64,000 nucleotides of DNA. Origin: Ostrinia nubilalis. Lineage: Eukaryota > Arthropoda > Insecta > Lepidoptera > Crambidae. The notes beneath the pieces were generated by a model. It was given only the letters and a program-made list of their open reading frames with translations, had not been told where the DNA came from and did no database searches. Made by a program: the position numbers and the translations under genes. Below are positions 42,000 through 52,004 of this stretch, in pieces. Within the stretch, counting starts at the first letter, position 1; each line of letters starts with the position of its first letter. The stretch covers positions 7,217,001 to 7,281,000 of the forward strand of contig NC_087116.1 of NCBI RefSeq assembly GCF_963855985.1, read 5' to 3'.

Positions 42000-42815
42000 C
42001 GCAACTTGACTGTGTCATGTCGTAAACTAAGTGATTCGTCATCGCCATAAAACTTATGGAAAGCACCGCGGCAGCACCGCTCCGTTTTACGCAATGTTAT
42101 TGTTATTCTTCCAAATCTCCAGTATCCAGGTTAATGGAGTAATGGTACATTGTAATGCGTGTAACGACAACGATTGTAAAATGATTCGATGCCGTTATGG
42201 GGTTTTGTACATTATTAATAATATGCTGATTATGAGCGATATTGAGTAATAATGTAGCCAAATATTTTTACTGAAAACACTTATTTTTAAGTTTATTTTA
42301 TAAAGAAATGTGGTATCATTGTTTCTGGTCTTTGTTTAGGGCCATGGAGACGTAGACCATGTAACTATTCTCACTAATTCAGATTTAGTTTATTGTGTTT
42401 TTTTTTAGTTTTTGGTCAGTAACTAAAAGGTAAATAGAAATTTTCATCATTACAACAGTCTTTTACTGGATATACGCAAGCGAATCAATTTTAAAAATGT
42501 ATAAGTATCCTTCAGAATTTTAGACTTTTTCTTACATCTACTTCACCTCCTAAATGGACAAAAGAAATATTGCATCAAAACCAAAAACCTAACCATCGAT
42601 ATATCGACCAACACCATCCCCTCACTACACATCTCATTACCGAAATCCGAACGACCGAAATATCGATAGACGTCGCAGCCCTAACCACAATGGCGCTCTG
42701 AACCGTTCCGGTAAAATGTACTCCAATTGAGGCAATACGCGTGACAGACAGACATGCCATTAACGAATAGTGTTGTCAGAGTTTTAGGGCAAGGGTTTTA
42801 GTTAAGGCAATCAAT
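42000..42815. other. No recognisable feature
   Basis: ORFs at 42031-42249 and 42575-42760 have no domain I recognise and no matches elsewhere in the window. Not called. Confidence 0.4.
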
Positions 42816-42893
42816 ATTTACGGGATCTATAAATGCAGGATCCCGCAAAACAGTTCCTGTGAAAGTACCTTTAAAAAACCCTGTATAAAACTA

Positions 42894-43022
42894 CTAGCTT
42901 TCCGCCCGCGGCATCGCCCGCGTGGAATTTTGTCTGTCACAGAAAAACTTTATCGCGCGCGTCCCTGTTTCAAAAACCGGTAAAACAACTAAACTATGTC
43001 CTTTCCTGGGACTCAAACTATC
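42894..43022 (-). mobile_element. Helitron subfamily 2, cut by an RTE tail
   Basis: CTAG at 42894-42897, hairpin CCGCCCGCGGCATCGCCCGC, body to CTTTCCTGGGACTCAAACTA, then abrupt change to the RTE tail at about 43028. The 5' half is absent. Confidence 0.75.
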
Positions 43023-43027
43023 AGAAA

Positions 43028-43390
43028 TCATCATCATCATCATTTTCAGCCACAGGACGTCCACTGCTGAACGTAGGCCTTCCCCAGTGACTTCTACATC
43101 GCACGGTTGGTAGCTGCCTGCATCCAGCGCCGTCCTGCTACCTTTATCAGGTCGTCGGTCCACCTTGTGGGTGGACGTCCCACGCTGCGTTTTCCGATAC
43201 GTGGCCTCCACTCCAGAACCTTGCTGCCCTATAATAGGCCGTCATTTCTGCGTACTATGTGCCCTGCCCATTTCCACTTCAGCTTGAATCCGTCGGGCTA
43301 TGTCAGCGACTTTAGTTCGTTTACGGATCTCCTCATTTCTGATTTGATCTCGTAAAGAAACACCGAGCATAGCCCTTTCTATAGCACGCT
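43028..43390 (-). mobile_element. RTE-type LINE 3' end, longer copy
   Basis: ATCATCATCATCATTTTCAG (tail complement), then GCCACAGGACGTCCACTGCT through GGTCCACCTTGTGGGTGGAC to GATTTGATCTCGTAAAGAAA. The peptide blocks LRDQIRNEE and KADIARR-like are readable in separate frames. Confidence 0.8.
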
Positions 43391-43946
43391 GTTTCAGCAA
43401 TATGTCTTTCAAAATACCTATCTTCGAAATGTAAGTGCTAAATCCCATTTCAGATACTCTGCAGTCAAATTGACACTTTTCCAGATAACGAATTTCAAGA
43501 AATCTTTACCACTTGGATAGTAGACAGTTCTGTGGGTCTAGACAAAGTGCAAATTATAATCGCAAACCAGTCGAAAAGTGGTCGAAAAGCCCCTTTTTTG
43601 TATGGAGTTTTGACGGATTCGATTTTCGATTCGATCAAAAAGTGCGTTTTGTCTAAGGGGGCTGATGCAATTCAACCGACATGCTGAGCTGGAAATCTTT
43701 GAGAACCATTATAGAGAACTTCTGAGCGAATAATGCTGGTTTTCTACAAGGTGTAAAAAAATGAATCCCGAAGACTGAAACTACGCATTCTGTACACCCA
43801 ATCAAGTAAATAATATTACAATTAGTATATTATTCGTGGGAAATCATCAATCTTTATAAAAGCCTACTTGCAAAAATTTATGTTTTTATGACTTTATATG
43901 TTTTTGGTCAAAATATCTACGGTTTTCGATGTTTTTACATTTTACT

Positions 43947-44125
43947 GTCTGACTGGCTGATTTAGTGATCTCTCAATGCACAGCCCAAACCACTGGACGG
44001 AGCGGGCTGAAATTTGGCATGCAGGTAGATGTTATGACGTAGGCATCCGCTAAGAAAGGATTTTACGAAACTCCAGCCCTCAGGGGGTAACGATTCATGC
44101 GTACGAAGTCGCGGGCGGCCGCTAG
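43947..44125 (+). mobile_element. Helitron subfamily 3
   Basis: CAGCCCAAACCACTGGACGG, GGCATGCAGGTAGATGTTAT, ending GTACGAAGTCGCGGGCGGCC then GCTAG before T. The 5' edge is approximate. Confidence 0.75.
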
Positions 44126-44239
44126 TTGTTTATAATAAGACTATTTAAACAATATTCAAGTGTAAACGCATCGAAAATTGTGGATATTTGATCGAAAACA
44201 GATTCAAAGACTGATAAGACAGACACTATCTACTATAGT

Positions 44240-44375
44240 AAATATCCGGGCCCATTCAAGGCGAGAGTGAATAGGCAACTACAGGGCAGATATGTACCAT
44301 CCTAGACTGCATCCCACTTAACACCAGGTGCGATTGCGGTCAAATACCTGCCTTGTTATGCATAAAAATATTGAC
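44240..44375 (-). repeat. SINE-B fragment
   Basis: GGGCCCATTCAAGGCGAGAG, TATGTACCATCCTAGACTGC, GTGCGATTGCGGTCAAATAC. Reverse of the copy at 35165. Confidence 0.6.
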
Positions 44376-44396
44376 ATCATCATGTTAAGACGATAA

Positions 44397-44595
44397 GGCC
44401 CAGAACAGACGGTGAAACGCAACTGCAACGAAACTGCCAACTGCTAGTTACTTTTGTTTGAAAGCGACCAGATTGAAACTGGTCGCTTCATGTGCGGTCT
44501 CTCAACGGACGCTATGGCAGAAACTTAGATGCAACTCAAAAGTAACTAGCAGTTGCAGTTTCGTTGCAGTTGCGTTTCACCGTCTGTTCTGGGCC
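44397..44595. mobile_element. Harbinger-like MITE with long TIRs and TAA duplication
   Basis: Arms of about 60 bp: GGCCCAGAACAGACGGTGAA and ACGCAACTGCAACGAAACTG at the left, mirrored by CAGTTTCGTTGCAGTTGCGT and TTCACCGTCTGTTCTGGGCC at the right. TAA lies at 44394-44396 and 44596-44598. A small inner hairpin GCGACCAG/CTGGTCGC sits near the middle. No ORF. Confidence 0.8.
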
Positions 44596-45065
44596 TAATG
44601 GTTTGAGTTAGAGGGAAGCTCCACCATCATGGCGTGTGTTACAGACAGACATTTCACCCTTCGATATATCGATTCTCAATCAGTGTTGTACATACAAACA
44701 AACATGTCGGTTTGTTTGTTATAGCTTGATTGATTATGCAAAAGGTTAAGAGTGATTAGTATGAAAGCGACCAGATTGAAACTGGTCGCTTCATGTGCGG
44801 TCTCTCAACGGACGCTATGGCAGAAACTTAGATGCAACTCAAAAGTAACTAGCAGTTGCAGTTTCGTTGCAGTTGCGTTTCACCGTCTGTTCTGGGCCTA
44901 ATGGTTTGAGTTAGAGGGAAGCTCCACCATCATGGCGTGTGTTACAGACAGACATTTCACCCTTCGATATATCGATTCTCAATCAGTGTTGTACATACAA
45001 ACAAACATGTCGGTTTGTTTGTTATAGCTTGATTGATTATGCAAAAGGTTAAGAGTGATTAGTAT
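44460..45065. repeat. Perfect tandem duplication, two 303-bp units
   Basis: Units 44460-44762 and 44763-45065 read identically by eye. Each starts GAAAGCGACCAGATTGAAAC and ends GTTAAGAGTGATTAGTAT. The unit takes in the right half of the MITE at 44397 plus about 165 bp of flank, so the second unit contains only half a MITE. Confidence 0.9.
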
Positions 45066-45199
45066 TGACGGCTTATCAAGCTAACCACGTATCTAATGCT
45101 GTTGTGTTAAGAGCTATTTTGGTAAAAATGCTGTGTAGATTAAATTAATAAATAAATATTAATATCCAGCAGTGGACGTCATTTGGCTGGAACGAAAAC

Positions 45200-45465
45200 G
45201 AACGAAAAGAAATATCCTTGGACATTTTACACTACGCTTCTAATCCCAAACTAAGCAAAGCTTGAACTAGGGGTACTAGACCTGATATGTCATTGTACTA
45301 GACAACGGATATAAACATACTTAAATAAATACTTTATTTTTTACTATAGTAACACCCAAACCCGTCACGGAAATTAAAATTATCATTTCAATTTCTACCC
45401 GGCCGGGAACCCGGGACCTCTGGGCATAGTAGTCCGTTTCGAACCATTACACCAATCTTAGGGCT
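45200..45465 (-). repeat. tRNA-derived SINE (SINE-A)
   Basis: Body GGACATTTTACACTACGCTT and CTAATCCCAAACTAAGCAAA; head with complement of box B (truncated, GGCCGGGAACCCGGGACC) and AGTAGTCCGTTTCGAACCAT. Box B has lost four bases compared with the copy at 1221. Confidence 0.75.
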
Positions 45466-45670
45466 GGTTCCCACTGAGACATCCCGTTTTTTGCAGGACA
45501 TATTTTAGTAGTACACGTGTACTAATACATATTAACGTGTCCCGGAAAAAACCGACCCGTTCGAATTTTTTAATTCGAATTTCAAACAATATGTTTTCAC
45601 ACGACAGTCCAGTATCCAGTAATGCAGGATCCCGCAAAACTGGATTGCTGTGGAACTTGGCTCACTGTTT
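45466..45670. mobile_element. M3 MITE, best-preserved copy
   Basis: The left end CTGGTTCCCACTGAGACATC, then CCGTTTTTTGCAGGAC; the right end GCAGGATCCCGCAAAACTGG and ATTGCTGTGGAAC. The orientation is opposite to 9750. The ends are imperfectly inverted (GGTTCCCAC against GTGGAAC). Confidence 0.6.
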
Positions 45671-46049
45671 ATAGTGCGCCTATTTTAGAGTTCATTGGGT
45701 TAGCGCGAAATCCTGGTCCCTTTACAATTTGTCTTTGATATTAGGTAACGGATTCGTTTCCACTGTGTCACGATAACGACGTCACGAGACTCCGTCACCA
45801 CGCGACGGAGTCTGCTATTTCCATTCTCGTCGTCATTTTTTAACTAATTAAAGTCACCAACCCGTCTGGACAGTGAGTGGTGGTAGGCTGAACCCTGCAT
45901 TGGTTTAGGTTCAAAATAGGACTTATAAATATGTAGTAATCTTTAAGAAAAAAATATTATTCAGACCTTCCCAAGTCCTCAACCCAACTAGAGACTCTGG
46001 CTAAAACATAAAACAAATATTCTAATTTGTGTTGGGTAAATTAGAGAAA

Positions 46050-46310
46050 ACATTTGTCACCAACTCCTACTCTTCCCGCAGGTGTCGTAAGAGGTAAGAG
46101 GCTTACACAGGGACTCAGGACTTAGGGACTACACATCAAACAGAGAACGGGCAGCAGCGCTCTCTGAAAAACATCAATCTTTTAAACTGCGATCTCCAAC
46201 CCGCCTGCCAAGCGTGGGGATTATGGCAAAACCCTCCACTATAGTGGAGGAGGCTCATTGTCCAGCAGTGGACTGTAAAGGGCTGTTGATGATGATGATG
46301 CTGATGATGA
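46050..46310 (+). mobile_element. LINE 3' end, third RTE-like family
   Basis: TTGTCACCAACTCCTACTCT, GGTGTCGTAAGAGG, TTTTAAACTGCGATCTCCAA, CCTCCACTATAGTGGAGGAG and CCAGCAGTGGACTGTAAAGG, then GATGATGATGATGCTGATGATGA. Opposite orientation to 22930. Confidence 0.7.
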
Positions 46311-47014
46311 AATTAGAGAAGATCGTGCTCCTGCAGAAGAGACCAAACTATGATGACGATCGGATCGAACTGCGGGAACACGAATGGAAGATTTGTTCTA
46401 CACTCCCCACGCTGGCTAGTCCCCAGTTGAATTGGGGACTTGGAAAGCCTGTATATTTTTCTTAAAATATTAATTGTCTAGTTTGAAATACTATTTTTAA
46501 TTGAAACTTTTGCTGTAGAAACACATGAACAATAATGTTATTAAAATCCTAAAATATTCTCCATTATCGTTTATTAATGGAAACAGTCCCCCACGCACAG
46601 CTATTCAGTTCATTACTACCTTCACACCCGACTTGACTCGGGTGCCGAAGTAAATTTATCTGTTTTGTTCCCTATTCACAGCAATTTTCCCTTTTGGAGG
46701 TAAAAAACTTCGGCCATTTTGGAAAAAGGTTGGAAGCTGAAGTGATTCTGTCTTTTTGTAGAGGGAGTGTTGATTTTAGGGTTTCTTAGACCTAAATAAT
46801 AATCTATAACAATATTACACGAATAAAGCTGAAGTTTTTTTGCTTGAAAATCTCAGGAACTACTGGTCCGATTTGAATAATTCTTTTTGTGTTGGATAAC
46901 CCATTTATCGAGGAAGGTTTTAGGCTATTAACATCACCCTACAGACAATAGGGGCGGAGTTGTAAAGAAAAGTGTTGAAAAAACGGGAAAATTATTATTC
47001 AAACTATTTTCGCG

Positions 47015-47165
47015 TGGTACGTCCACCCACAAGGTGGACTCTTATAAAAGTAGCAGGAAGGCGCTGGATGCAGGCCGCTACCAATCGAGCGATATGGAAA
47101 TCATTGGGGGAGGCCTATGTTCAGCAGTGGACATCCTGTGGCTGAAATGATGATGGTGATAATGA
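47015..47165 (+). mobile_element. RTE-type LINE 3' end
   Basis: GGTACGTCCACCCACAAGGT, GGCGCTGGATGCAGGCCGCT, TTCAGCAGTGGACATCCTGT, ATGATGATGGTGATAATGA. It has a 16-bp deletion after GTGGAC. Confidence 0.75.
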
Positions 47166-47599
47166 ACTCGCGGGCACAGCTAGCAACATAATATTACATA
47201 AGATGTCTGTATTTACCGTGATGAGTTGTCGTCGGTACAAAACAAAACAGCTCTAATTCTAAACAAATTACAGTGGGTTAATAAAATTACTAATTAACAA
47301 AAGGGATAGAGGAAAAAACGTAATTGGATTCTTCCTCCGCGAGGCAGAGTTACGTATTTTTAGACAAAAAGGTACTCGTAGTGGTCACGATTGAAGCGTA
47401 GAAGCATCTTCAGGACCTCGAATCAATTCGAAGCAAAAATATTAGTAATCAAGTTAGAATCAGTTTTTATTATTTATTTATATGGTTATCCACATAATGA
47501 GAAACAGCAACACATGAATAGCCTTTATTTAAATCTCTTTTTTTCCCTACCAGCGCTTTGAGACAAACATTTGAAGTGCTTAGACCGCACCGCATTATT

Positions 47600-47750
47600 T
47601 ATTTTTTATGCCTAACAAGGCAGATACCTATTTGACCACAATCGCACCTGATGGTAAGTGGGATGCAGTGTAGGATGGTTCATAATATCTGCCCTGTACC
47701 TAAGTGCCTATTCACTCTCGCCTTGAAAACTATCGCTAGCTCATCTCTAA
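47600..47750 (+). repeat. SINE-B fragment
   Basis: ACAAGGCAGATACCTATTTG, CGCACCTGATGGTAAGTGGG, ATGCAGTGTAGGATGGTTCA and CACTCTCGCCTTGAAAAC. The CCTGATGGTAAGTG phrase is shared with SINE-C at 41655. Confidence 0.6.
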
Positions 47751-48372
47751 GGCGAGTAAGTACTAAGTATGTATTAAAAAAAAAAGAACAATAAAAATAC
47801 CTATTCAATCCTATTGCCTAGTGTTTAGAACCTAAAATGGTGAAAGTCCCAAATGCCTGGATAGTCACCACAATAGTCCAAACAACTGCATGCAGGAAGA
47901 TTGGATAAATGCTACTGACAACTTGCGGAGTTTTGGGCTGACACTGTTAGGTTTGTTGTCGACATGACAAGAAGAAGTCACAATAGATCATTCTACGGTT
48001 TTATCGTTCTCCACGCATGGTTAATAGGGTAAATAATACCCAAATATTTGGTTAGGGTAAAATCTTGCAAAATTTTATTTTACAAAATATATTTTTTGTT
48101 CTTTAGGTTTCACCCGATTGCGGGAATGGAGTAACAGACCCTTATTTTTACCGACTTAGAAAAGGCGGAGGCTCAAGACATGTTTTTATTGGTGTGGGTG
48201 TTTCAGAAGCTTGTCTTAATTTAAAATTAATTCAAAACTTTAACTAACTACAACGCTATCGTTAATCTGGCTTCATTATGAAGGTCTGTCTGAAAATCAA
48301 AAGTAAAATGGAAAAGTGGCAGGAGGGTTAAAGTAAAGTGATAGTCTATAGAAAATAAGTGATTTATGACTG

Positions 48373-48480
48373 TTATGCCCGTTTTCACCATCAATCCTTA
48401 ATTTTTAAGTGACCCCTATGAAAACAAAATTCCTGTATGTGTCACTTTAAAATTAGGGATTGATGGTGATAAAGGGCATT
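48373..48480. mobile_element. Small palindromic MITE (M4), second copy
   Basis: TTATGCCCGTTTTCACCATC and TGATGGTGATAAAGGGCAT ends; inner TTAATTTTTAAGTGACCCC and GTCACTTTAAAATTAGGGA inverted. Same family as 41471. Confidence 0.7.
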
Positions 48481-48483
48481 TTT

Positions 48484-48540
48484 CATTGGGGGAGCATTTA
48501 CCCAGCAATGGACGTCCTATAGCTGAAATGATGATGATGT
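48484..48540 (+). mobile_element. RTE-type LINE 3' end, very short
   Basis: CATTGGGGGAGCATTTACCC, AGCAATGGACGTCCTATAGC, TGAAATGATGATGATG. Confidence 0.6.
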
Positions 48541-49116
48541 CGATTATGAAGGACTGCCTTATCCTGACATCTATCATGGATAAGCTGGGGTCACTGTACC
48601 CGACCACTGTAAAGAGCATTAAGAAAGAAAGAAAGAAAGAAAAAATGTTTATTCAGTATCATCGACAATACACTTACAATACTTAACATTTTAATGATAT
48701 TGATGATACTGAAAAGGTATCCACTCAGCATGGTGTCGTAGCATCTCAGTAGAGAATGCCACGACGCTGGTCTTCCGTGGACACCCAAACAGGGAGAGCA
48801 CTACTGAGCACAACACTTATGAATCATGATACATAACGACATAGTGTTTCGACCACGGTAAAACAAAGATTCTACCACACTAGGTATTAGTAATTTGGTA
48901 TAATAAAGTCTGCTGTCCTATCCCGGCACCGAACCTGGGACCTCATCAACGGACTCCAAAGGGCATTAACCGTGTTGCAACCGCGGAAGGATGAGCCATA
49001 GACAATGCTTCACGCTCGATGCGCGGGCGACGACCCACTTACAAAGCGTACTGTTGTTTGTATAAAAGGTACTGTTTAATTAACCTAGATAGAGTTCAAA
49101 TTACATGTTAGTAGTA

Positions 49117-49270
49117 GTGGGACGCCCACCCATAAGGTGGACCGACGACATCATAAAGGTAGCAGGGAAGCGCTGGACGCAGGCCGCTACCAATCGATCA
49201 ACATGGAAAGCATTGGGGGAGGCCTATGTTCAGCAGTGGACGTCCTGTGGCTAAAATGATGATGATGCTG
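49117..49270 (+). mobile_element. RTE-type LINE 3' end
   Basis: GGGACGCCCACCCATAAGGT, GGACCGACGACATCATAAAG, TTCAGCAGTGGACGTCCTGT, ATGATGATGATGCTGAT. Confidence 0.75.
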
Positions 49271-49563
49271 ATAAACGCATCAACAAACTCATACGGGCAC
49301 CGACTTTTTCCTCTCGGATATACAAGGATATCCGGTGCATCACTATTTATTGACGTAATAACGTATTGTAATGACGTAATAAAGTAAAATAAAATAAATA
49401 AATAAATAAAATAAATAACGTATTATGAGTCAAATGCACTAGTTGCATTATGATTTGGTGTTGATTCATAGTTCTTGATTACCGTTATTACGTTTGAGAG
49501 GTGACTCAAGTCCGAATTAAGACATAAAATGGCATTGAGTTCTTTTGTACCCTATTTCATGAG

Positions 49564-49680
49564 TCACCCGTATTCACAAATGATGCTTGCTTAAGTGAAG
49601 CAGCAAATCGAACGCACGGCGTTGAATAGAGTTCTGTGATTGGTTAGTATGTGACCCTGTGAGTCCACGCGCTAGGCTGG
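49564..49680 (+). mobile_element. M2 MITE, right end lost
   Basis: CACCCGTATTCACAAATGAT, TGCTTGCTTAAGTGAAGCAG, TGACCCTGTGAGTCCACGCG, then the sequence changes before the GTGAATACGGGCG end. Confidence 0.65.
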
Positions 49681-49834
49681 ATAAAGTTTTAAGTTAATAA
49701 AATAACCTTCATGCTTCATGAGAAGGCTCAAGGTCACTCAAAGCCCATAGAGCTTACTATGCTCGGAGTAACACTACTTGAATAAATTAGGAATGAGGAG
49801 ATCCAAAGTAATATAGACATAATCCCGCAGATTG

Positions 49835-49989
49835 CACTATTCCCACCTCTCGTTCCCGCTGCAACTCCTGTGTAGCCAGGATCTACAGCTTGACCGCCAA
49901 TAACCTAACCAGTGAAGGCCACGTTTGTCCCGGGGGAAAGTTAAACTGTCATTGGACCCGCAACGAAATTAAACAGAAGAACATAGGAG
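49835..49989 (+). repeat. R1 repeat, left part, interrupted by the Polinton
   Basis: It runs GCACTATTCCCACCTCTCGT, CTGTGTAGCCAGGATCTACA, GTTTGTCCCGGGGGAAAGTT, CGAAATTAAACAGAAGAACA and TAGGAG (49984-49989). The R1 sequence resumes at 61236 with TAGGAGTTCGAAGTTAGC. Confidence 0.85.
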
Positions 49990-50119
49990 AGTAGGTATGT
50001 ATTGGGCATTCTAATTCACTTTTTTCTTCACCATTCGCTCTCTTCGATCGCTCATTCGAAAAAAGTGAATTAGTCATGCCCAATACATACCAAACGATTT
50101 ATTGTAATAATCAGAAAAC
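49990..50119 (+). repeat. Left TIR of the Polinton, a foldback
   Basis: It matches the reverse complement of 61110-61235 apart from a 4-bp insertion (TATT-type, near 50099-50102). Within it, GGTATGTATTGGGCAT (from 49994) pairs with ATGCCCAATACATACC (to 50091), and CTAATTCACTTTTTTC pairs with GAAAAAAGTGAATTAG. This forms a 32-bp stem with a 1x2 internal loop and an apical loop of about 31 nt. Confidence 0.93.
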
Positions 50120-51880
50120 TCACCAGTAATCAGCTATGCTTCAGTATCCACAACACAACACAAAATATTCACAAAACTGCACTTCACTGTTTAGATCACG
50201 CTCGATGGGAACCGCTTAGCCTGTTTATTGCTGAAGGTTTATTCTAGCGCGATTCGTCGTACTTTTATTTCATACTTCGTTCGGACAAGCACATGTCGTT
50301 CTTCTCACTTTTGCCAGAAAATGTCGGCACCCTGAACCGGAACCTTTCGCTATGGAGTGGCTCGTTCATGCCCGATTGGTCGTATCAACATAATCTGAAC
50401 TTAGTTTCAAATACTAAACACATTGTGCTATGCGTCCTACTTGTTTCGAAATAATTAGTACCTAGAAAAGAAACCTCGCAAGACAGTGCGAAACCCATGG
50501 CGATCACTATAACACTGGTGCAACACAAATGAACGATAGAATTGATTCATTTTTGATTTGTCAGCACATGGTTCCCTGGTATTAGCGTCAGCCCGATGGA
50601 TACTGCAACATGATATTATAGGTAGCTGTTGCTTGTATGAAATAATGCTACTAATATTATAAATGCGAATGTTTGTGTGGATGTGTGGATGGTTTTACTC
50701 TTTCACACAAAAACTTCTAAACGGATTTTGAGGAAACTTTACAGTAGGTATTATTGTTTATAGGTACATCAGAATAACATTATAAGCTTTAATTTATAAA
50801 GATCTGTGACAAGTTAAATTTCACACGGGCGAAGCCGTGGGAAAATGCTATAAATAATGAATAATTATGAAATGTTACTTTAGAAAAGGTTCTGTAGAAT
50901 ATTACACAAATAAAATAAGGCATTTTGATAAACGCTGTTGTTAGATATTCCACAGGCACATGTTGTTTTCCTCTTTAGAACTAAACGAATTTCATATTAT
51001 GACAATTTAATTTTTATTTAAAATAATTTGATTTCATTAGTTTTATAACCCTCTGGTGTGTGAGCACTGGTTGTAGGTGATATTAAAACATTAAAAGTAT
51101 TTATGTTGAGTTATATTCTTTATGTAGTCATTAAAATGTAAACAACAAAATCTAAACAAACTTATTACAAGATATCAATTGTAAATAGAATTATAATGAC
51201 TGACGGGCGGGATACTGTTTGAATTTTATGTGTTCAACAAGGAACCCTAATACTCTAATTATGAAATAATGTCAATTCACGTATATTTTTAACTAACAAC
51301 ACAGTTTTGAACTTAAAGTATAGTCACCTGCAACGACATGTGTAAAAATTTTACGTTTACATTAAAAACATAACCTGACCTAATACTAACGCAAATGTTC
51401 TTCAAAAGTTTAAGAAAGCAAGTTATAAAGCAACTAAAACAGAAACCGTAATCTCCACGTTACTACAGTTTGCAATCAAAAATAGGTTAACGATCAAAAG
51501 TTAGGTGTTAATATTAGCTTAAGTGTTATTTGTTTGCAAGATTGTCAAATACAATTGACATTCAAAGACGAGATACCTACCTACATTTTTTATGTATTAA
51601 GTAACTCTTAAATGTTGTTATTAATAAAATATTAACGCTAACTGTACCTAAACTAACCTTTGATCACACATGCTTACCTTTGCTGTAAATTGAAACTTTT
51701 GTTTTTCGTTAAAATATTGGTAAAATTTTATATTTGCTGATCATAAGGAACATTTTTAGGCAGTGCTTGTAAACCTTTTTCGCAATGTTAATTTTCACAG
51801 TTTTGCATTGAAGTTTATCTAAAAGTTTTTAACTTTTACGACAAAAATGTTTACGATTTCTTTGTCTGAATTTGCAAAAT
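50120..51880. other. Left arm of the Polinton before the first gene: non-coding, with one Helitron
   Basis: No ORF of note on either strand. AT-rich. The only recognised feature is the Lep1-like copy at 50645. In full-size Polintons a coding block would often fill such an arm. Confidence 0.5.
50645..50853 (+). mobile_element. Lep1-like Helitron inside the Polinton, diverged
   Basis: TGCTACTAATATTATAAATG start, CACAAAAACTTCTAAACGGA and CTGTGACAAGTTAAATTTCA body, hairpin CACGGGCGAAGCCGTG. The 3' end is mutated (GCTATA in place of GCTAGT). It is more diverged from the family than several copies outside the element. Confidence 0.75.
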
Positions 51881-51885
51881 TTTGG

Positions 51886-51928
51886 TATAAATCGAGACCC
51901 CGAGTTCATTAAAAAGAATTAAATCAGT
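51886..51928 (+). promoter_or_regulatory. Possible core promoter of the spliced Polinton gene
   Basis: A TATAAAT box starts at 51886 and an arthropod-type initiator ATCAGTG is centred at 51926, about 40 bp downstream. The spacing is longer than the usual 30 or so. The presumed first exon with a GTAAGT donor at 52011 follows. Prediction by motif only. Confidence 0.4.
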
Positions 51929-52004
51929 GTTATTATACCGTGTTCATCAAGAACCTGCAAAGTATTGTGATTGTGCTTCAACGAGAGAAATCCCTGCAAA
52001 AATC

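Noticed and set aside
42575..42760. 61-codon minus ORF with hydrophobic residues
   Set aside because: No domain, no promoter or splice evidence, and length within random expectation.
44460..45065. CRISPR-like or satellite array
   Set aside because: Only two units of 303 bp without spacers; it is a simple tandem duplication.
48626..48642. Short (GAAA)n microsatellite and the (AAAT)n near 49385
   Set aside because: Ordinary simple repeats with no further structure.
49990..50091. TIR hairpin as an independent MITE inserted at both ends
   Set aside because: The target duplication lies directly outside, the two copies are in mirror orientation, and similarity continues 28 bp further inwards, so it is part of the Polinton TIR.
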